This document shows, piece by piece, positions 25,301 through 36,957 of a DNA stretch of 64,000 bases. Position numbers and translations under genes: made by a program. Below the pieces are notes generated by a model. The model was given only the letters and a program-made list of their open reading frames with translations. It was not told the origin of the DNA and did not search any database. This DNA comes from Sipunculus nudus (taxonomy: Eukaryota > Annelida > Sipuncula > Golfingiida > Sipunculidae): contig CM049322.1 of assembly GCA_026874595.1 (NCBI GenBank), positions 52,849,386 to 52,913,385 on the forward strand, given 5' to 3'. Each line of letters begins with the position of its first letter. Within the stretch, counting starts at the first letter, position 1.

Positions 25301-26608
25301 GAAACAGGCTGATTCAGCATGCAGGTAAAGCATGTTATCAGGTTATATACATGTTACTCCACACATAACTTAAGTGGCAGTTTACTGTTAGTGAGTGTTA
25401 ATGGGCAAATGTCACGAGAAAATCATGGGACATTGTGTCATTTATGTAAATTTTTCACAGTGTATGGTGTATATTTGTGGGATATGAGCCCGAATAAGAA
25501 AGACGTGGTAAAAAATCAGGAAAGATAGTTGAGCACCTAACATGAGAATTGTTGAAGCTATGAACATTTTCAGGGATATTAATTTATTGAACCAATGAAC
25601 AAATTGTAAAGCCAAAAATGGATCTGCATGTTGCAAATATGGGAAGTTATTACGAGAAATCAAAATAGTAGTAACTCTATTTTTTGCCACAATACATTTT
25701 TGGCTGTTATTACTGTGGATGTTATTTGCACATCATGAACACATATGGCCTTATTTTTGTTAAAATGGAGATTTGAAAAGAATATTACCTATGAACGTAA
25801 CTGTACCAATTAATAAAATAAAAATAAAAAATGCCATATAATAAAAAATGTAAATTAATATAATATTGTGTAAATATAAATAAATATCCAAGTTTTGAAC
25901 TGTACATAACCATTCAGTGTTAAAAATTGAAAATCTGACTGAAAACAACTCTTATATATCATTTAGAATGCATAATATAGTAGAAAATAAGATCAGATTA
26001 CTATTTAAATTTTGCCTGGACATATGTAATACTAACCTAAGTGGTATGGGCACTGGACAAAGAATTTGGCTTGAGGTTAACGCTTGGTTCCTATGTTGAT
26101 TCATTAAGTAGGCATGGTCATAAAACATTGGAGAAGTCCTTTGTAAGTGTACATGGTATGTTTGGCAGGTTATTGTCAGCTGACAGTGGAATGTGATGCT
26201 GCAGAATGTGATGTACTTATCTTGCTGGAAATATTTAAGGCTGTACACATGTACACATGAAATGCATGAATATATTCATAATAAAGTAGTTCAGTGTATT
26301 TATATTTTATATTAAATAAAAGTAATAGTATTCCTAATAGAAGGCAAGTAATAGTAATAGTAGTAGTTATCGATGCTAAAATGCTGTAGTATAGTTTCAG
26401 TTATAGTAACAGAAAGATTACTGAAAGTACTGGAATATATGATATTTTATATGTGATATATTATATGATCTGTCTAACTATAACATACTAAACTAAATTT
26501 TTACTAAGACAAAAAATTGAGATTAAAGTTTATTTATAAATTTTAATGATTTATAAAATGGAATGCTCCTCCCATACAGCCTGGAAACTATTACCTTGTT
26601 TTCAACAG
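22314..26608. other. Probable intron or intergenic stretch with homopolymer tracts
   Basis: Mostly AT-rich. It contains C or G runs near 23667, 25131, 25180 and 25231. Two minus-strand frames look mildly protein-like (around 23002-23115, preceded by TTAAATACAG, and around 24735-24905), but neither could be assigned. The part 25470-25750 resembles the 3' half of the dispersed repeat at 45147-45700. Confidence 0.45.
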
Positions 26609-26749
26609 GTGCCAAGATGAAGCCCAAGATGTTGGAGAAAAGTGAGGCCATGCGAAGGTACCGTAATGCCCAACAAGTTAAACTGGACTGGCAAAAAGCA
26701 GTGAGTTCAAGCTTGCGACAGGTTGTACTTGTGGAAGCCCAAAAAGCTG
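26609..26749 (+). CDS. DUF3987-like gene, exon upstream of P-loop domain
   Basis: This 141-bp exon lies between the acceptor TTTTCAACAG and the donor GCTG followed by GTAGGT. It enters with two bases completing a codon and leaves with one base, which the next exon at 28665 completes as Gly. The translation is basic and helical (MKPKMLEKSEAMRRYRNAQQ, then VVLVEAQKAG). It leads straight into the VPPEF motif of the next exon, as expected for the linker before the DUF3987-type ATPase core. Upstream exons were not found, so the true start codon is unknown. Confidence 0.65.
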
Positions 26750-28664
26750 GTAGGTGCAATAGTTCAGAAACCACTGAAGAGAAAGTTCTAACAACTTTGG
26801 AAACACCTTGCAGTATATAAATATTATGAAACTGATGATGTTTCTAAATATGGAAGTTGTAATTGGATATACTGAGAACAGTGGCAATGAGCTTTGTCTG
26901 CCTTGGGGAAACCTGCCTGCCTCGGCCGAGCTTGGTCAACCCAATTGCCTGAATCATGACAAGTTTAAGGAAACTGCCTGAAATGTAGGCTTCTTTTTGC
27001 AGTGTATTATGCTTATTCAAAGGATGGAATATATAGGATAGAAATATCCACATGAAATTGTTCACATCTATACAAATCAGATAGCTTTGTTGTACACAGG
27101 TTTGCTGTTAAATTGCTACCTGAAATAATGTTTGCAGTGTATGCTCTTCCAAATATTGCAGTAGGGGTGAGATATTCAGCTTGAAATAGAGCATGTATAC
27201 AGAGATATTTTTAGGGAAGCATGTGAGCTTATGCGATGGTGTGGCATCTACGTCGCCTGTACATGAACCATCGCTAACTCAAAAATGGCAGGAGCTGGAA
27301 TCAGCTTTTTTGCAAGTAATCAGTTATATGAAAAACTGGGATTTTATTTTTTTCTGCTTTTTCAAGGATTTTACAGGGGAAAAGCAGAAATAGCTTCTTA
27401 TCTGAAAATGTCCAGCCAAATTGTATCATAAACAATGCCTCTCAAGTTCGGTCCCAGTTTGGAGAATTTTGGCCGAGTTTCAGGAGGTTGAATTTAGTCA
27501 TCTGTGCAAGAAAGCACAGTAAAATTTATTCTCAGAAATGGCTGGAGGTATCATCACACAAATTCTATGTTTGTCATATCAGAAATTGATGTATTGGTGA
27601 CGCCACCTACATGGATGATATTTTTACAATGTAATTTTAGACTCTTCTTGCTTTTATGTTTTATATCTGTTTTATAATGAAACTGTTAAGCTGTTTGGTT
27701 TAAACTTTAAAATAATTATTCTATGGAAGGGTACTGCAAATTTTAAAAGAATACATTGGATAAATTCAGCTTTAAAAAAGTAGTGTAGCCAGTAGAAAAA
27801 AGGCTTTCTGTGATTAAAAACAGATTTGACTACATGCTGAGTTTCAGCAGCCAAGTCAAGAGGTCACTCGGTATAACCAGGTGGGGTCCAGACATCACTA
27901 CGGCAACTGACCTGACTCAGTCTGGTGTCTAGACAATGTGTCTAGACTTCTAGACAATGTTTCTTGAATCTAGACACATCATCTAGATGCAGAATGCCCA
28001 GACTGTTCAAAATATAATTTTGAACTAAATTTGAAAAAACTCGATTGGCATTTTTAGCGAATCTGTGAGCTTATGCAATGGTTTGGCGTTTCCTTCATCT
28101 GTTGTGCATCATAGCTATCTCAAAAAAAGGGCAGGAGCTAACATCACAAGATTTTTTCCCAAAAATTATCATCTAAAAATTCTATTGGATTTTGTTTATT
28201 TTTATAGATTTTATAGGGAAGAAGCTAAGAAAAATGTTCTTCTCCAAAACCATGGTGCCAAATTTTCCATTCATCTGTCACAATAAGCCTCCTTGACAAA
28301 AAGAACGTATCCGAAAAAGAGTCACTGATACAATCTAGTTTTAAAATGTGCTAGTCCTAAACTTGCAGGTTTGTAACGTCCATTTTGCCGAAATCATAAT
28401 GACTAATGAATGTATGGAGGACAAATATGAGGATCAATATGAAATTTTAAAAATAAACCTATTCATACTCCCAAATTTTGCACAGGTTCGCATTAGGCCT
28501 GCAGGCATTGTTAAAATTTTTGCACTTGGTACATGCATTATAATTGAAAGAAACGGGCAGGCATTTTATCATGGAGGCATTATACCTTCTGTATATCCTA
28601 TTGCACAGTTTGTCATTAGGTGTGTATGCTTTGATTGTTTAATGACCCAACGCTGTTCTTACAG
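26750..28664. other. Intron of DUF3987-like gene with diverged repeat pair
   Basis: The intron holds two diverged direct copies of a short repeat, at about 27215-27440 and 28060-28290. Shared words are GTGAGCTTATGC, CTCAAAAA, GGCAGGAGCT and GATTTTAYAGGG. Between them, 27925-27990 is dense in TCTAGA palindromes (TCTAGACAATGT occurs twice). Confidence 0.55.
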
Positions 28665-28798
28665 GTGTACCACCAGAATTTATCTTCGTGCCTCTGTTGT
28701 CTGTGGGTCTTGGTCTAACGCGTGGCAATGCAACAATGAAAATGCGAGGCTCCTGGTCTGAACCAGCAATTCTATGGACAGCACTTGTAGGACAGAAG
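28665..28798 (+). CDS. DUF3987-like gene, exon with N-terminal core and first part of Walker A
   Basis: Bounded by the acceptor CTGTTCTTACAG and the donor AAG followed by GTGAGA. The translation reads VPPEFIFVPLLSVGLGLTRG, then RGSWSEPAILWTALVGQK. The order 'P-x-E-F, hydrophobic helix, small-residue-rich turn, W-x-E-P-x2-L-W, hydrophobic strand, V-G' matches the start of DUF3987 P-loop proteins as I know them. The Walker A loop is split across the splice junction: VGQK here and GLNKS in the next exon. A longer overlapping frame from 28348 is in another phase and is intronic. Confidence 0.75.
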
Positions 28799-29292
28799 GT
28801 GAGACATAATGATCAGGGTTGACTTATGATTGCGTGTGTGGTAAATTATCGTTTTTAGACATGCAGTCAATGGCGAGAGACACAACTGTATGAAAAGAAT
28901 ATGTTGTGAGGAGGTCAGGGTGCAATGACTGGAAATGTGATTTAAGAGAATAGTGCATGCTGAATTTGAGAAGTAAGAATATGTGTGTGCTCAACCAACT
29001 GTAACACCTTCAAGCTCTATACATTCGGCATAAAAATTCTTAAAAATGTCATTTGCCAGAATATTCATATTGTAAATATATAAATTATAATATTTAGAAG
29101 GTATATATCTATAATATATCTATATATATAAGTGGAAGGTTGACTGTGAATTACCCAATTAAAGATCTGTTACCAATAATGAAGTACATCACATGGGAAC
29201 TGGACAATGGCTTGGTCAGACAGGATTTGTTTTTTGAGTTTTAATCTATGGAATTCAGAACCGGCCAACTGATACATGATTGTTGACACTAG

Positions 29293-29454
29293 GGACTGAA
29301 TAAGAGTGGTGCGCAGCGGGCTCTTGAGAGTGGAGTGCAATCGCTGCAGGAGGAACTAACAGCTCAATGGATGGAACAGGAAGGACCAGAGGCAAATCCT
29401 GATGGAGGACCATGTTTGATGGTCAATCAGTTCTCCTTTGAGAAACTTCATGAG
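29293..29454 (+). CDS. DUF3987-like gene, exon completing Walker A
   Basis: A 162-bp exon, phase 0 at both ends, between TTGACACTAG and CATGAG followed by GTAAGA. It opens with GLNKSGAQRALESGV, so the joined loop has the pattern G-x2-G-x-N-K-S. This is a Walker A (P-loop) with Asn where Gly is usual before the Lys-Ser. An acidic helix and a turn (QEGPEANPDGGP) follow. The next exon lies 9.2 kb away because a BEL/Pao element sits in the intron. Confidence 0.75.
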
Positions 29455-29856
29455 GTAAGATGAACAATGAGCAGACCCATGATGTCAGGTTGTGTGCATT
29501 GTGTATTAATTCAAATAGAGTGAGGGCTGTTTGGTGTAAACTGTTCAGCATCTGCTCGCAGTTCTTATGGGAAAGAACCTCTCGACAATGCTATTCCTAA
29601 AGTCTTGCGTTGCATCAGAATTGAACTTGTAAATAAAGAAAATAATTCAATTAAAAATGATTATTGGATAAAGTGGATACGCTAAAAAATAAAGGTATCA
29701 CACCATTCTGTCCACATGCCTGTCCATCTGTATTCCATATGCATCACAGTATCTCAAAAATAGTAGTTATTCTTCTAGTTTTACTTTTAGATTCCTATAT
29801 TAATAACTTTATTATAACCAAGCAGGAGGTCCATTTAATATCAGTTTCTCATAAGC

Positions 29857-29884
<28 letters not shown>

Positions 29885-29887
<3 letters not shown>

Positions 29888-30824
29888 AGTATTGGGTTTT
29901 ATAAGGACTGTGCGAACCCAGCTCTAAATTCAACAAGTCTTTATTAAGTAGCCATAATATCACATAGTACAGTTTCTTCTGGCTATCAGTATCACTGATA
30001 CTTCTGCTGCTGACTTATCACAGCTGCAGTCATTGCTGTTACTGCTGGTTAGCTACAATTAATGATATAGCTTCATAAGTATAGTACATACTTCACTCTT
30101 TAAACATAACAAATATTAGAAAAATGGTAAGTCACAACATATGGGATGTACAACACATATGCTTGTGTCACAGAAATAATAAACATGACCAAATAACAAA
30201 CTGTTCAATAACTGGCCCTTAACTCATAAAGTTCTGTGCATTCTATAGCATACAATATAGAAAGTTACAAAGTTTTACATTGGTTGTTGCTGCTTAAGGG
30301 ATAAATAATAGGTTACATGTCTGATATTAACTTATAACTGCATTATAATACAGAAAACAGGATGGGTGATAATACAGAAGCACATGGCTCTGGTACAAAT
30401 GGCTCTGACATCAGCAAATGTCTATTGTATTAAAATGACCATATTAAGTTAAGAACATACATATAAATAATTTCTGGCATTAATTAACATGGGTCCAATT
30501 ATCTACATGACCAAAAACCATATGCTTACCACACTGTAGACCCTTAAACCCTCTGTACACCTTCACCATACTTAAGAGCTTGGCCCTTTCTTTGAACACA
30601 AAAAAATGTGCCTGTCCTACTGACAGCGCCCTCTACTGGCAATACCCCCTCCCTAATATCCAGCAACATACATCGCCTCCTGCTGGCAACTCTGGATACT
30701 AATCAATACTAATTGACCTTTTAAAGACTTTAAAGTTATGTAACCACTTTACCATATCATAAATACAAAATTAAACTTAATACATTCTACTTTAAACATG
30801 TTTTTATTCCTGATGGCCATTACA
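29885..30824 (-). repeat. 3' LTR of the BEL/Pao element
   Basis: Partner of 36988-37927. In element orientation it is preceded by AACTGAAGGGCCAGTG, whose short purine run GAAGGG is the only polypurine-tract candidate and does not abut the LTR. Confidence 0.96.
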
Positions 30825-30949
30825 CACTGGCCCTTCAGTTGTGATACTTAGTCACAATAACAAGTTAGATTTGTAATGGTCAAACTAAATTAACATTCAG
30901 TTGAAAATAACAGTACAATGATAACAACAATGCATCCCTTACAGCATAT
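30825..30949 (-). other. Short non-coding segment between pol and the 3' LTR
   Basis: 125 bp following the pol stop. It contains the weak purine run mentioned under the 3' LTR; nothing else is seen. Confidence 0.6.
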
Positions 30950-33900
30950 TTAAGCATCTGCTTCCAAGATTAAACATACTTTACTTATAGGCCTTTGTAA
31001 AGTGGTTGTTGATGTTTTGACTTCTACAACTCTCACAAAACCTTTCCTGTCTGTCAATACATTTGTCACTCTTCCAAGTGACCAAGAGCTCCTAACTGTA
31101 TTGTCTACAAGCAACACAATGTCATCAATCATAAGATTGCGCCTTGGTTTATTCCATTTTTGACTCTCCTGTAACAAAGGCAAATATTCCTTTGTCCATC
31201 GTTTCCAGAATATATCTGCTAAATATTGTACATGTCGCCATCTCTTGCGATAATAATTGTCATCCTCAAGAAAAACACCTGGTGACATATTTCCTGACCT
31301 CAATAACAATATATCATTGGGCGTTAAAGCCTGCAAATCCTTTGGATCCTCTGATACTCTGGTAATTGGACGGTTATTTAATATAGCTTCTACCTCACAA
31401 AACAATGTATGTAGAGCTTCATCATCAAGTTTATGTACCTGCTCTTTCAATAAAGAATACAACACCTTTCTAACTAATCTGATTAACCGTTCCCATGCAC
31501 CACCAAAGTGGGACCCATGAGGTGGATTGAATTCCCATGCAATATTCTGATGGCTAGCCATATTACAAAATTTGGCAAGATTCCACTTGTTTACTTCTTC
31601 ACGAAGTTCTCTCTCAGCACCAACTAAATTTGTGCCGTTATCTGACCTCATCAACTTTACATTCCCTCTCCTGGCAATAAATCTTCTGATAGCATTTATA
31701 CAAGAATCTGTATCAAGGGAATGTGCAATCTCTAAATGTACAGCTCTGCATGTCAAACATGTAAATATAACTCCATATCTTTTTACTACATTCCGACCAC
31801 GCTTTACTTCTATAGGACCAAAGTAGTCTATACCCACATTCGTGAAAGGTGGTATGTCTGCAGCCACTCTATCTGCAGGCAGATCTGACATTATCTGTCT
31901 ACCAACTGCTCCTTGGTACTTGCGACATATGACACATTTAGAAACTAAGTTCTTGATAGCTGAGCAGGCTCCTATAATCCAATATTTCTGCCTGAGCTTA
32001 GCCAACATGGCACCCTTTCCTAAATGTCCTACAGACCTGTGTATGTCCTTTAACAAAAGCATTGACACTACAGACTCTTTGGGTAACAAAATGGGATGCT
32101 TAGCATCAAAAGGAATCATACTGTGCTGTAGGCGACCTCCAACTCTGAGAATTCCCTGTATTATTACTGGATTTAACTTGTACAAAGAACTGTATTTACT
32201 GATCTTCTGTTTTGCAATGCTACATGCATCCTGCTTCAAGACCTCTATTTCTTTCTTATAATACTGACCTTGTACATAACAAACAATAGCTTTCTCAGCC
32301 ATGTCTAACTTGCCTACTGACAGTGATACAGGTTTGACATTAGGCCCAGCTCTAGTCATCATAGCAACTTTAACCCTTTTCATCGCACTTTCCACTGCAT
32401 GGTTTCTTTGATCATCATTTAACTCTTTTTTTAACAATTTTTCTGTTAGCTGTTTTCTCATATTAACCATATGTCGCAACATGTCCATAACAGTTAACAT
32501 CCAAGCGACAGCTCTTTTTAACTTTGTCCATTCTGAGAAATGTCTTATGAGGACCTCAATACCCATGAATGGCTTGCTCTCAATCACAACATTAGCCTGA
32601 TGTGTAAGCTCCTCCATGACATCTGGAATAACCTGGGACAGTCCATCACATGTGGGCCATTCTGTTTCTGGTTTCCATAAGAATTCTGGTCCCTGTAACC
32701 AGCGCTTGTTTTCAAGATAACTCTTGATATTTAATCCCCTGGAGGCATCATCAGCTGGGTTACATTTTGTGTCTTCATATCTCCACTGTTTTACTTCTGT
32801 TGCCTCTCTAATTGTCTGCACTCTGTTGGCAACAAATGTGGGGAACCGTTCTGTCTCATTTGCAATGTATTTAATTACTGCTGTACTATCAGTCCAGTAA
32901 AATATATCATCAATGTGATAGTCTAGCTCATCAGTTATAGTCTTGTTCATACGCACTGCCACAACAGCTGCCGTTAGCTCCATTCTAGGTACTGTCACTT
33001 TCTTTAATGGTGCAACTCTAGCTCGTCCCTGTATCAGTGTACAATGTATTTGATTATTGTCATCTTTTAGCCTGATGTAGGATGCCATTCCATATCCTTG
33101 GTTGCTTGCATCTGAAAAGTTATGAATTTGACACAAAGACACTTGGCTACAACCTTTTGGTTTAAAACATCTTTGTACTACGAGCTTCTCCAGTTGTGGC
33201 AGATCTCTTAACCACCGCTCCCATTTCATTAAATCACTGTCTGTTAAAATCTGATCCCAATCCACTTTGTTTCTGCACAGATTCTGAAGAAGTATTTTTG
33301 CAGGGAGAATAAATGGAGCTGCGAACCCTAGCGGATCATATACCGAACTCACAACTGACAAAATACCCCTTCTGGTTGGCTGATGATTTCTCACTACGAT
33401 CCTGAAACAAAAGGTATCAGACTCCACTGACCAGCATATGCCCAGTGCACGTTCCATGGGTAACACTTCATGATCAAGATTCAGTGTTTTTAGCTCTTTA
33501 GCTCTATCCTCAGCTGCAATAGAATTTAGCACATTGCGGTCATTACTGACCCACTTGGTCAGACAGAACCCACCTTTACTACAGGCATCTTTAAGATTTT
33601 TTATAAGAGTAATAGCCTTCTCCTCTGAATCCACTGATTTTAAACAGTCATCAACATAAAAATTTCTACATATAGTATTTGTAGTAATCTGATCAAATTG
33701 ATCCATATTACATTCAACTGTCTGTCTCAAAGCATAATTCGCACAACTCGGTGAAGAAACTGCCCCAAATAAATGAACATTCATTCTATGCACCACAGGT
33801 TCTTCATTCAAATCCCTGGAAGGCCACCAATAAAACCGCAAATAATCTCTGTCAACTTTTGGAACTCTAACCTGATAGAACATGGATTCAATGTCCCCCA

Positions 33901-34888
33901 TGATAGCAATATGTTCCTGCCTGAACCGTAACAGAACACCAAACAGACTGTTTGTCAGATTTGGTCCTTGTAACAAAAGGTCATTAAGTGCTAAACCTTG
34001 ATACTTGGCTGTACAGTCAAACACAACTCTCAGCTTGTCTGGTTTTCTAGGATGATATATTCCGTGATGCGGAATGTACCATACTTTACCATCATCTCTA
34101 TGTAGCTCACCATGCGGCACCTTTTCAGCATATCCTTTGTCTATGATACTTGTCATAAACTCTGTATAATCTGAACAAAACTTGGAATTCTTTCTCAGTT
34201 TCTTCTCCAGGCTCTCTAGACGATTAATTGCTATGATTTCATTGTTTGGCAGCTGCACTTCCTGTTTTAGTGGTAAACATATCTCATAATGTCCATTCAC
34301 AAACTTGCAAGTCTTTGTTACCTTTTCTATGAATTTTCTATCCTCCTGTGAGTTTTCCTTTTTATCATCAATTGTTCTCTCTGGGAAATCTTGATTGATT
34401 GACTCTCTAAATAAGTGATCTAGCTTTTGGTTATCCTCAATGTGTTGTATTGCAATAACTGCTGCACGGTTTACACACAACCTGCTATGTAAATCCTCAG
34501 TCTCACTTTCACGGATCACATTCCAAGGTATCCAACCTAATAATGTCTTAGTGGCATGAGGAGTTCCTCGTGGTCCAGTTCTCACCTGTGTTGGGGTGTA
34601 TGCATCTGGAACATTACTCCCTATCAGCAATCCTACTTCTGCATCTATAGACGGTATATGTAAATCCTGCATGTGGCTCCATCTAGACATGTCTTTGCCT
34701 GTAGGAATGTGTTTCTGAGACACCGGCATTTTGTCTTTAGTATATACCTTAGGAAGCTCTATCCAGTCATCACCATCTAGACCAGATATAGCTAAACCTT
34801 GTACCTGATAGGTATGCATGGTATGTGGGATACCCATTGTATCTAGTGTTATCTTCATTCGTCTACCTGTACCGGCCAATTCATTCAT
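30950..34888 (-). CDS. pol: BEL/Pao polyprotein: protease remainder, RT, RNase H, integrase
   Basis: 1,312 residues. The first ~60 continue the protease after its catalytic motif. The RT spans about 270-450 with KLRVVFDCTAKY, MGDIESMFYQV and the catalytic YVDD at 411-414. RNase H lies at about 585-720, with acidic residues in NFSDAS, MELTAA and YWTDST. The integrase zinc-binding region (IHRSVGH then CVICRK) lies near 949-990, and the catalytic triad is D1021 (GIDYFG), D1083 (SDNGTN) and E1133 (GGAWER). The C-terminus (about 1245-1310, KPRRNLMIDDIVLLV and ISKVCLI) matches DUF5641 of BEL/Pao elements. The frame is uninterrupted and all catalytic residues are present. Its ATG is probably not the native start: the same frame is open upstream and flows from gag except for the 5-bp duplication. 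As it stands, expression would need frameshifting or reinitiation. Confidence 0.95.
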   Translation of the reverse strand: MNELAGTGRRMKITLDTMGIPHTMHTYQVQGLAISGLDGDDWIELPKVYTKDKMPVSQKHIPTGKDMSRWSHMQDLHIPSIDAEVGLLIGSNVPDAYTPTQVRTGPRGTPHATKTLLGWIPWNVIRESETEDLHSRLCVNRAAVIAIQHIEDNQKLDHLFRESINQDFPERTIDDKKENSQEDRKFIEKVTKTCKFVNGHYEICLPLKQEVQLPNNEIIAINRLESLEKKLRKNSKFCSDYTEFMTSIIDKGYAEKVPHGELHRDDGKVWYIPHHGIYHPRKPDKLRVVFDCTAKYQGLALNDLLLQGPNLTNSLFGVLLRFRQEHIAIMGDIESMFYQVRVPKVDRDYLRFYWWPSRDLNEEPVVHRMNVHLFGAVSSPSCANYALRQTVECNMDQFDQITTNTICRNFYVDDCLKSVDSEEKAITLIKNLKDACSKGGFCLTKWVSNDRNVLNSIAAEDRAKELKTLNLDHEVLPMERALGICWSVESDTFCFRIVVRNHQPTRRGILSVVSSVYDPLGFAAPFILPAKILLQNLCRNKVDWDQILTDSDLMKWERWLRDLPQLEKLVVQRCFKPKGCSQVSLCQIHNFSDASNQGYGMASYIRLKDDNNQIHCTLIQGRARVAPLKKVTVPRMELTAAVVAVRMNKTITDELDYHIDDIFYWTDSTAVIKYIANETERFPTFVANRVQTIREATEVKQWRYEDTKCNPADDASRGLNIKSYLENKRWLQGPEFLWKPETEWPTCDGLSQVIPDVMEELTHQANVVIESKPFMGIEVLIRHFSEWTKLKRAVAWMLTVMDMLRHMVNMRKQLTEKLLKKELNDDQRNHAVESAMKRVKVAMMTRAGPNVKPVSLSVGKLDMAEKAIVCYVQGQYYKKEIEVLKQDACSIAKQKISKYSSLYKLNPVIIQGILRVGGRLQHSMIPFDAKHPILLPKESVVSMLLLKDIHRSVGHLGKGAMLAKLRQKYWIIGACSAIKNLVSKCVICRKYQGAVGRQIMSDLPADRVAADIPPFTNVGIDYFGPIEVKRGRNVVKRYGVIFTCLTCRAVHLEIAHSLDTDSCINAIRRFIARRGNVKLMRSDNGTNLVGAERELREEVNKWNLAKFCNMASHQNIAWEFNPPHGSHFGGAWERLIRLVRKVLYSLLKEQVHKLDDEALHTLFCEVEAILNNRPITRVSEDPKDLQALTPNDILLLRSGNMSPGVFLEDDNYYRKRWRHVQYLADIFWKRWTKEYLPLLQESQKWNKPRRNLMIDDIVLLVDNTVRSSWSLGRVTNVLTDRKGFVRVVEVKTSTTTLQRPISKVCLILEADA

Positions 34889-36957
34889 TAAACTTTCAGT
34901 ACAAAAGGATAGGATACACTACTGCCTGGATCTAAAAAGGCATATGTCTGTATATCTTTTAGTCCACTGACAGTTTTTACCTTTACAGGTACGATCGCCA
35001 TTGTACATTCACCTTTGGCTGTGCAACCAGATACACCTTGTGATTCACTTTGAGATACAATCTGAGTGGGTTCAGTAGTTTGATCTTGATGCCATATATG
35101 CAAGACTGTAGGATGGTACCTTTTACAGTGTGAGCATGATGCTTTATGCCTACATACTTGTTTCATATGACCAGGCTTTAAACAACCAAAGCACAAACCT
35201 TTAGACATTAAAAACTTTATTCTGTTTTGATGTGGTAATGCAGCCATGATCTCACAAGAATCTAAAGTGTGTTTGTGGTCTTTACAGTTAACACATGCTT
35301 TATCTGGTTGTCTTCTAGTTTCGCTAGCCATGTCTGTGTCACTCTTTGTATATCTGTTAGTCTCTTTATTTGTTGTTGGTTTCACTTTATTTCCCTGTTG
35401 TGTCTGTACACTGGAAATATCAGTAGCAAATGTGGCTTTAAGACCTATCTGTTTCTGTCTTTGTTTTATGCTCTTCTCATCATACATCATATCTTTCCCA
35501 TATATAGGATCATTAGCCTTCTGTGCTTCATGTTTTACAAATTGCACCAAATGATGGAAGCCTACACTTTCATAATTCTCTTTGATATGTTGTACTCTGG
35601 CTCTCCATCTGTCATGCAAATGAAATGGCAATTTCTTTACAAGGTTTCTTATATTTTCTGGATATTCTAGGACCCGTACTGCTTCAACACATTGCACAGC
35701 ATTGTTACATTCATTCAGGAAGATACCATAGTCATCTAGGGCCTTTGCACTTTGAGCTTTTATGTTGGGCCAAGAAAGAGCTCTTTTCACAAAACTATTT
35801 GCAATTGTTTCTGGGTTGCCATATCTATCCTCTAATTCCTTAAGTGCAGCCTTGTAGCCCTGGGTTGCATTCAAGTAGCTATAACCTGTCACTATCCTGT
35901 TTGCTTCTCCAATTGTAAACTGCTCTAAGTAATTCATCCGTTCATCATCAGTCTCTGTATTCACAACTATTCTTGCCCTGAACTGTCGCATAAACCTTTG
36001 GTATTCCATTGGATTCCCATCAAATCTCTTTATCTCTGTTCTTGGTTTTTGCAAATGCCTGACCACTTCTTTCATAGTTTCTTCAGCTGAATTTCTGCTG
36101 TTATTAAAATTGTCCTCACTACGCTTTGATGAGGCAGCATCTTGTCTATGCAGTACTGGGATGTATTCAGCAGCTGTTGGGTTTAAGTTTGGTTGCACTT
36201 CAGCTTTTATTCCACTAGCCGGGGGTAAGTTTTCACATTTCCAATTCCTTATGACAAAACTTCTAGTGTCCTTTATAGCCCTGTCACTAGTAACACATGA
36301 TTGGCTTCTATCTGTGACATTTGACTGTTCAAGTGCTTTGCTTCTAGCCTCAGCTATCGCTAACTCTGTCTTAAGCTTTAACTGTTCTTCTTTCATCTGT
36401 AATTTCATCTTAGCCATTTCTAACTCTTGATGCTCAGCTAATGCTCTAGCTTTTGCTTTTAACTCTGCAATCTTTGCTGAACTAACATTTGAATGGCTAG
36501 ATTTGTGTGTTTTTGTGGTAGAAGCTTTCTTTGAGCCTTGTATACTGTATTTCATAAACCAATCACTAATATTTTCCCTGAACTGCTGCAACCATCTATC
36601 CTTCTCTATAAACCAGTCCCCATGTTTTCTTTTCTGTTCCTCATTCAATAATGCACAATATTCATCATGTTTCGCATAAAAGTCTTCATATAAGTCCATC
36701 CATAATTTGTACTCATCTTTCATATGCTTGGGGTCAGCACTCTCTAACATAAGACCTTTAATATGCTCTGTCTTTCTCTTTAAAGATTTAAATGAAGCAT
36801 TCATACCTTTTTCCTTAAGCTCTTGTGACATCAAAAGTCCTTTCTCGGTTAATTTCCTAGAGCGCGAGTTTTTCTCCGAACAAACTGAGCTAGTTCTTGG
36901 AACGCTTGTCCCATCACGTCTATCAGGAACATTCATGATCAAAACTATATGCTTCAA
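34888..36957 (-). CDS. gag: BEL/Pao gag protein with start of protease
   Basis: Up to 689 residues; Met8 (MNVPDRRDGTS) is an alternative start 51 bp from the LTR. Residues 160-212 form a charged coiled coil. Residues 300-420 (EIKRFDGNPMEYQRF onwards) resemble the DUF1759 gag region of BEL elements. Two CCHC knuckles (C-x2-C-x4-H-x4-C) lie at about 555-568 and 589-602. The frame ends shortly after the aspartic-protease active-site motif DPGSS (676-680), so the protease is cut off. A tandem TATCC duplication (plus-strand GGATAGGATA, 34907-34916) sits just after the motif and explains the loss of frame. The TAA overlaps the first ATG of the next frame by one base. Gag packages the element RNA in the cytoplasm. 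Confidence 0.93.
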   Translation of the reverse strand: MKHIVLIMNVPDRRDGTSVPRTSSVCSEKNSRSRKLTEKGLLMSQELKEKGMNASFKSLKRKTEHIKGLMLESADPKHMKDEYKLWMDLYEDFYAKHDEYCALLNEEQKRKHGDWFIEKDRWLQQFRENISDWFMKYSIQGSKKASTTKTHKSSHSNVSSAKIAELKAKARALAEHQELEMAKMKLQMKEEQLKLKTELAIAEARSKALEQSNVTDRSQSCVTSDRAIKDTRSFVIRNWKCENLPPASGIKAEVQPNLNPTAAEYIPVLHRQDAASSKRSEDNFNNSRNSAEETMKEVVRHLQKPRTEIKRFDGNPMEYQRFMRQFRARIVVNTETDDERMNYLEQFTIGEANRIVTGYSYLNATQGYKAALKELEDRYGNPETIANSFVKRALSWPNIKAQSAKALDDYGIFLNECNNAVQCVEAVRVLEYPENIRNLVKKLPFHLHDRWRARVQHIKENYESVGFHHLVQFVKHEAQKANDPIYGKDMMYDEKSIKQRQKQIGLKATFATDISSVQTQQGNKVKPTTNKETNRYTKSDTDMASETRRQPDKACVNCKDHKHTLDSCEIMAALPHQNRIKFLMSKGLCFGCLKPGHMKQVCRHKASCSHCKRYHPTVLHIWHQDQTTEPTQIVSQSESQGVSGCTAKGECTMAIVPVKVKTVSGLKDIQTYAFLDPGSSVSYPFVLKV

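Noticed and set aside
28348-28761. 137-codon plus-strand frame overlapping the exon at 28665
   Set aside because: Wrong phase for the neighbouring exons. The in-phase reading gives the conserved DUF3987-like motifs.
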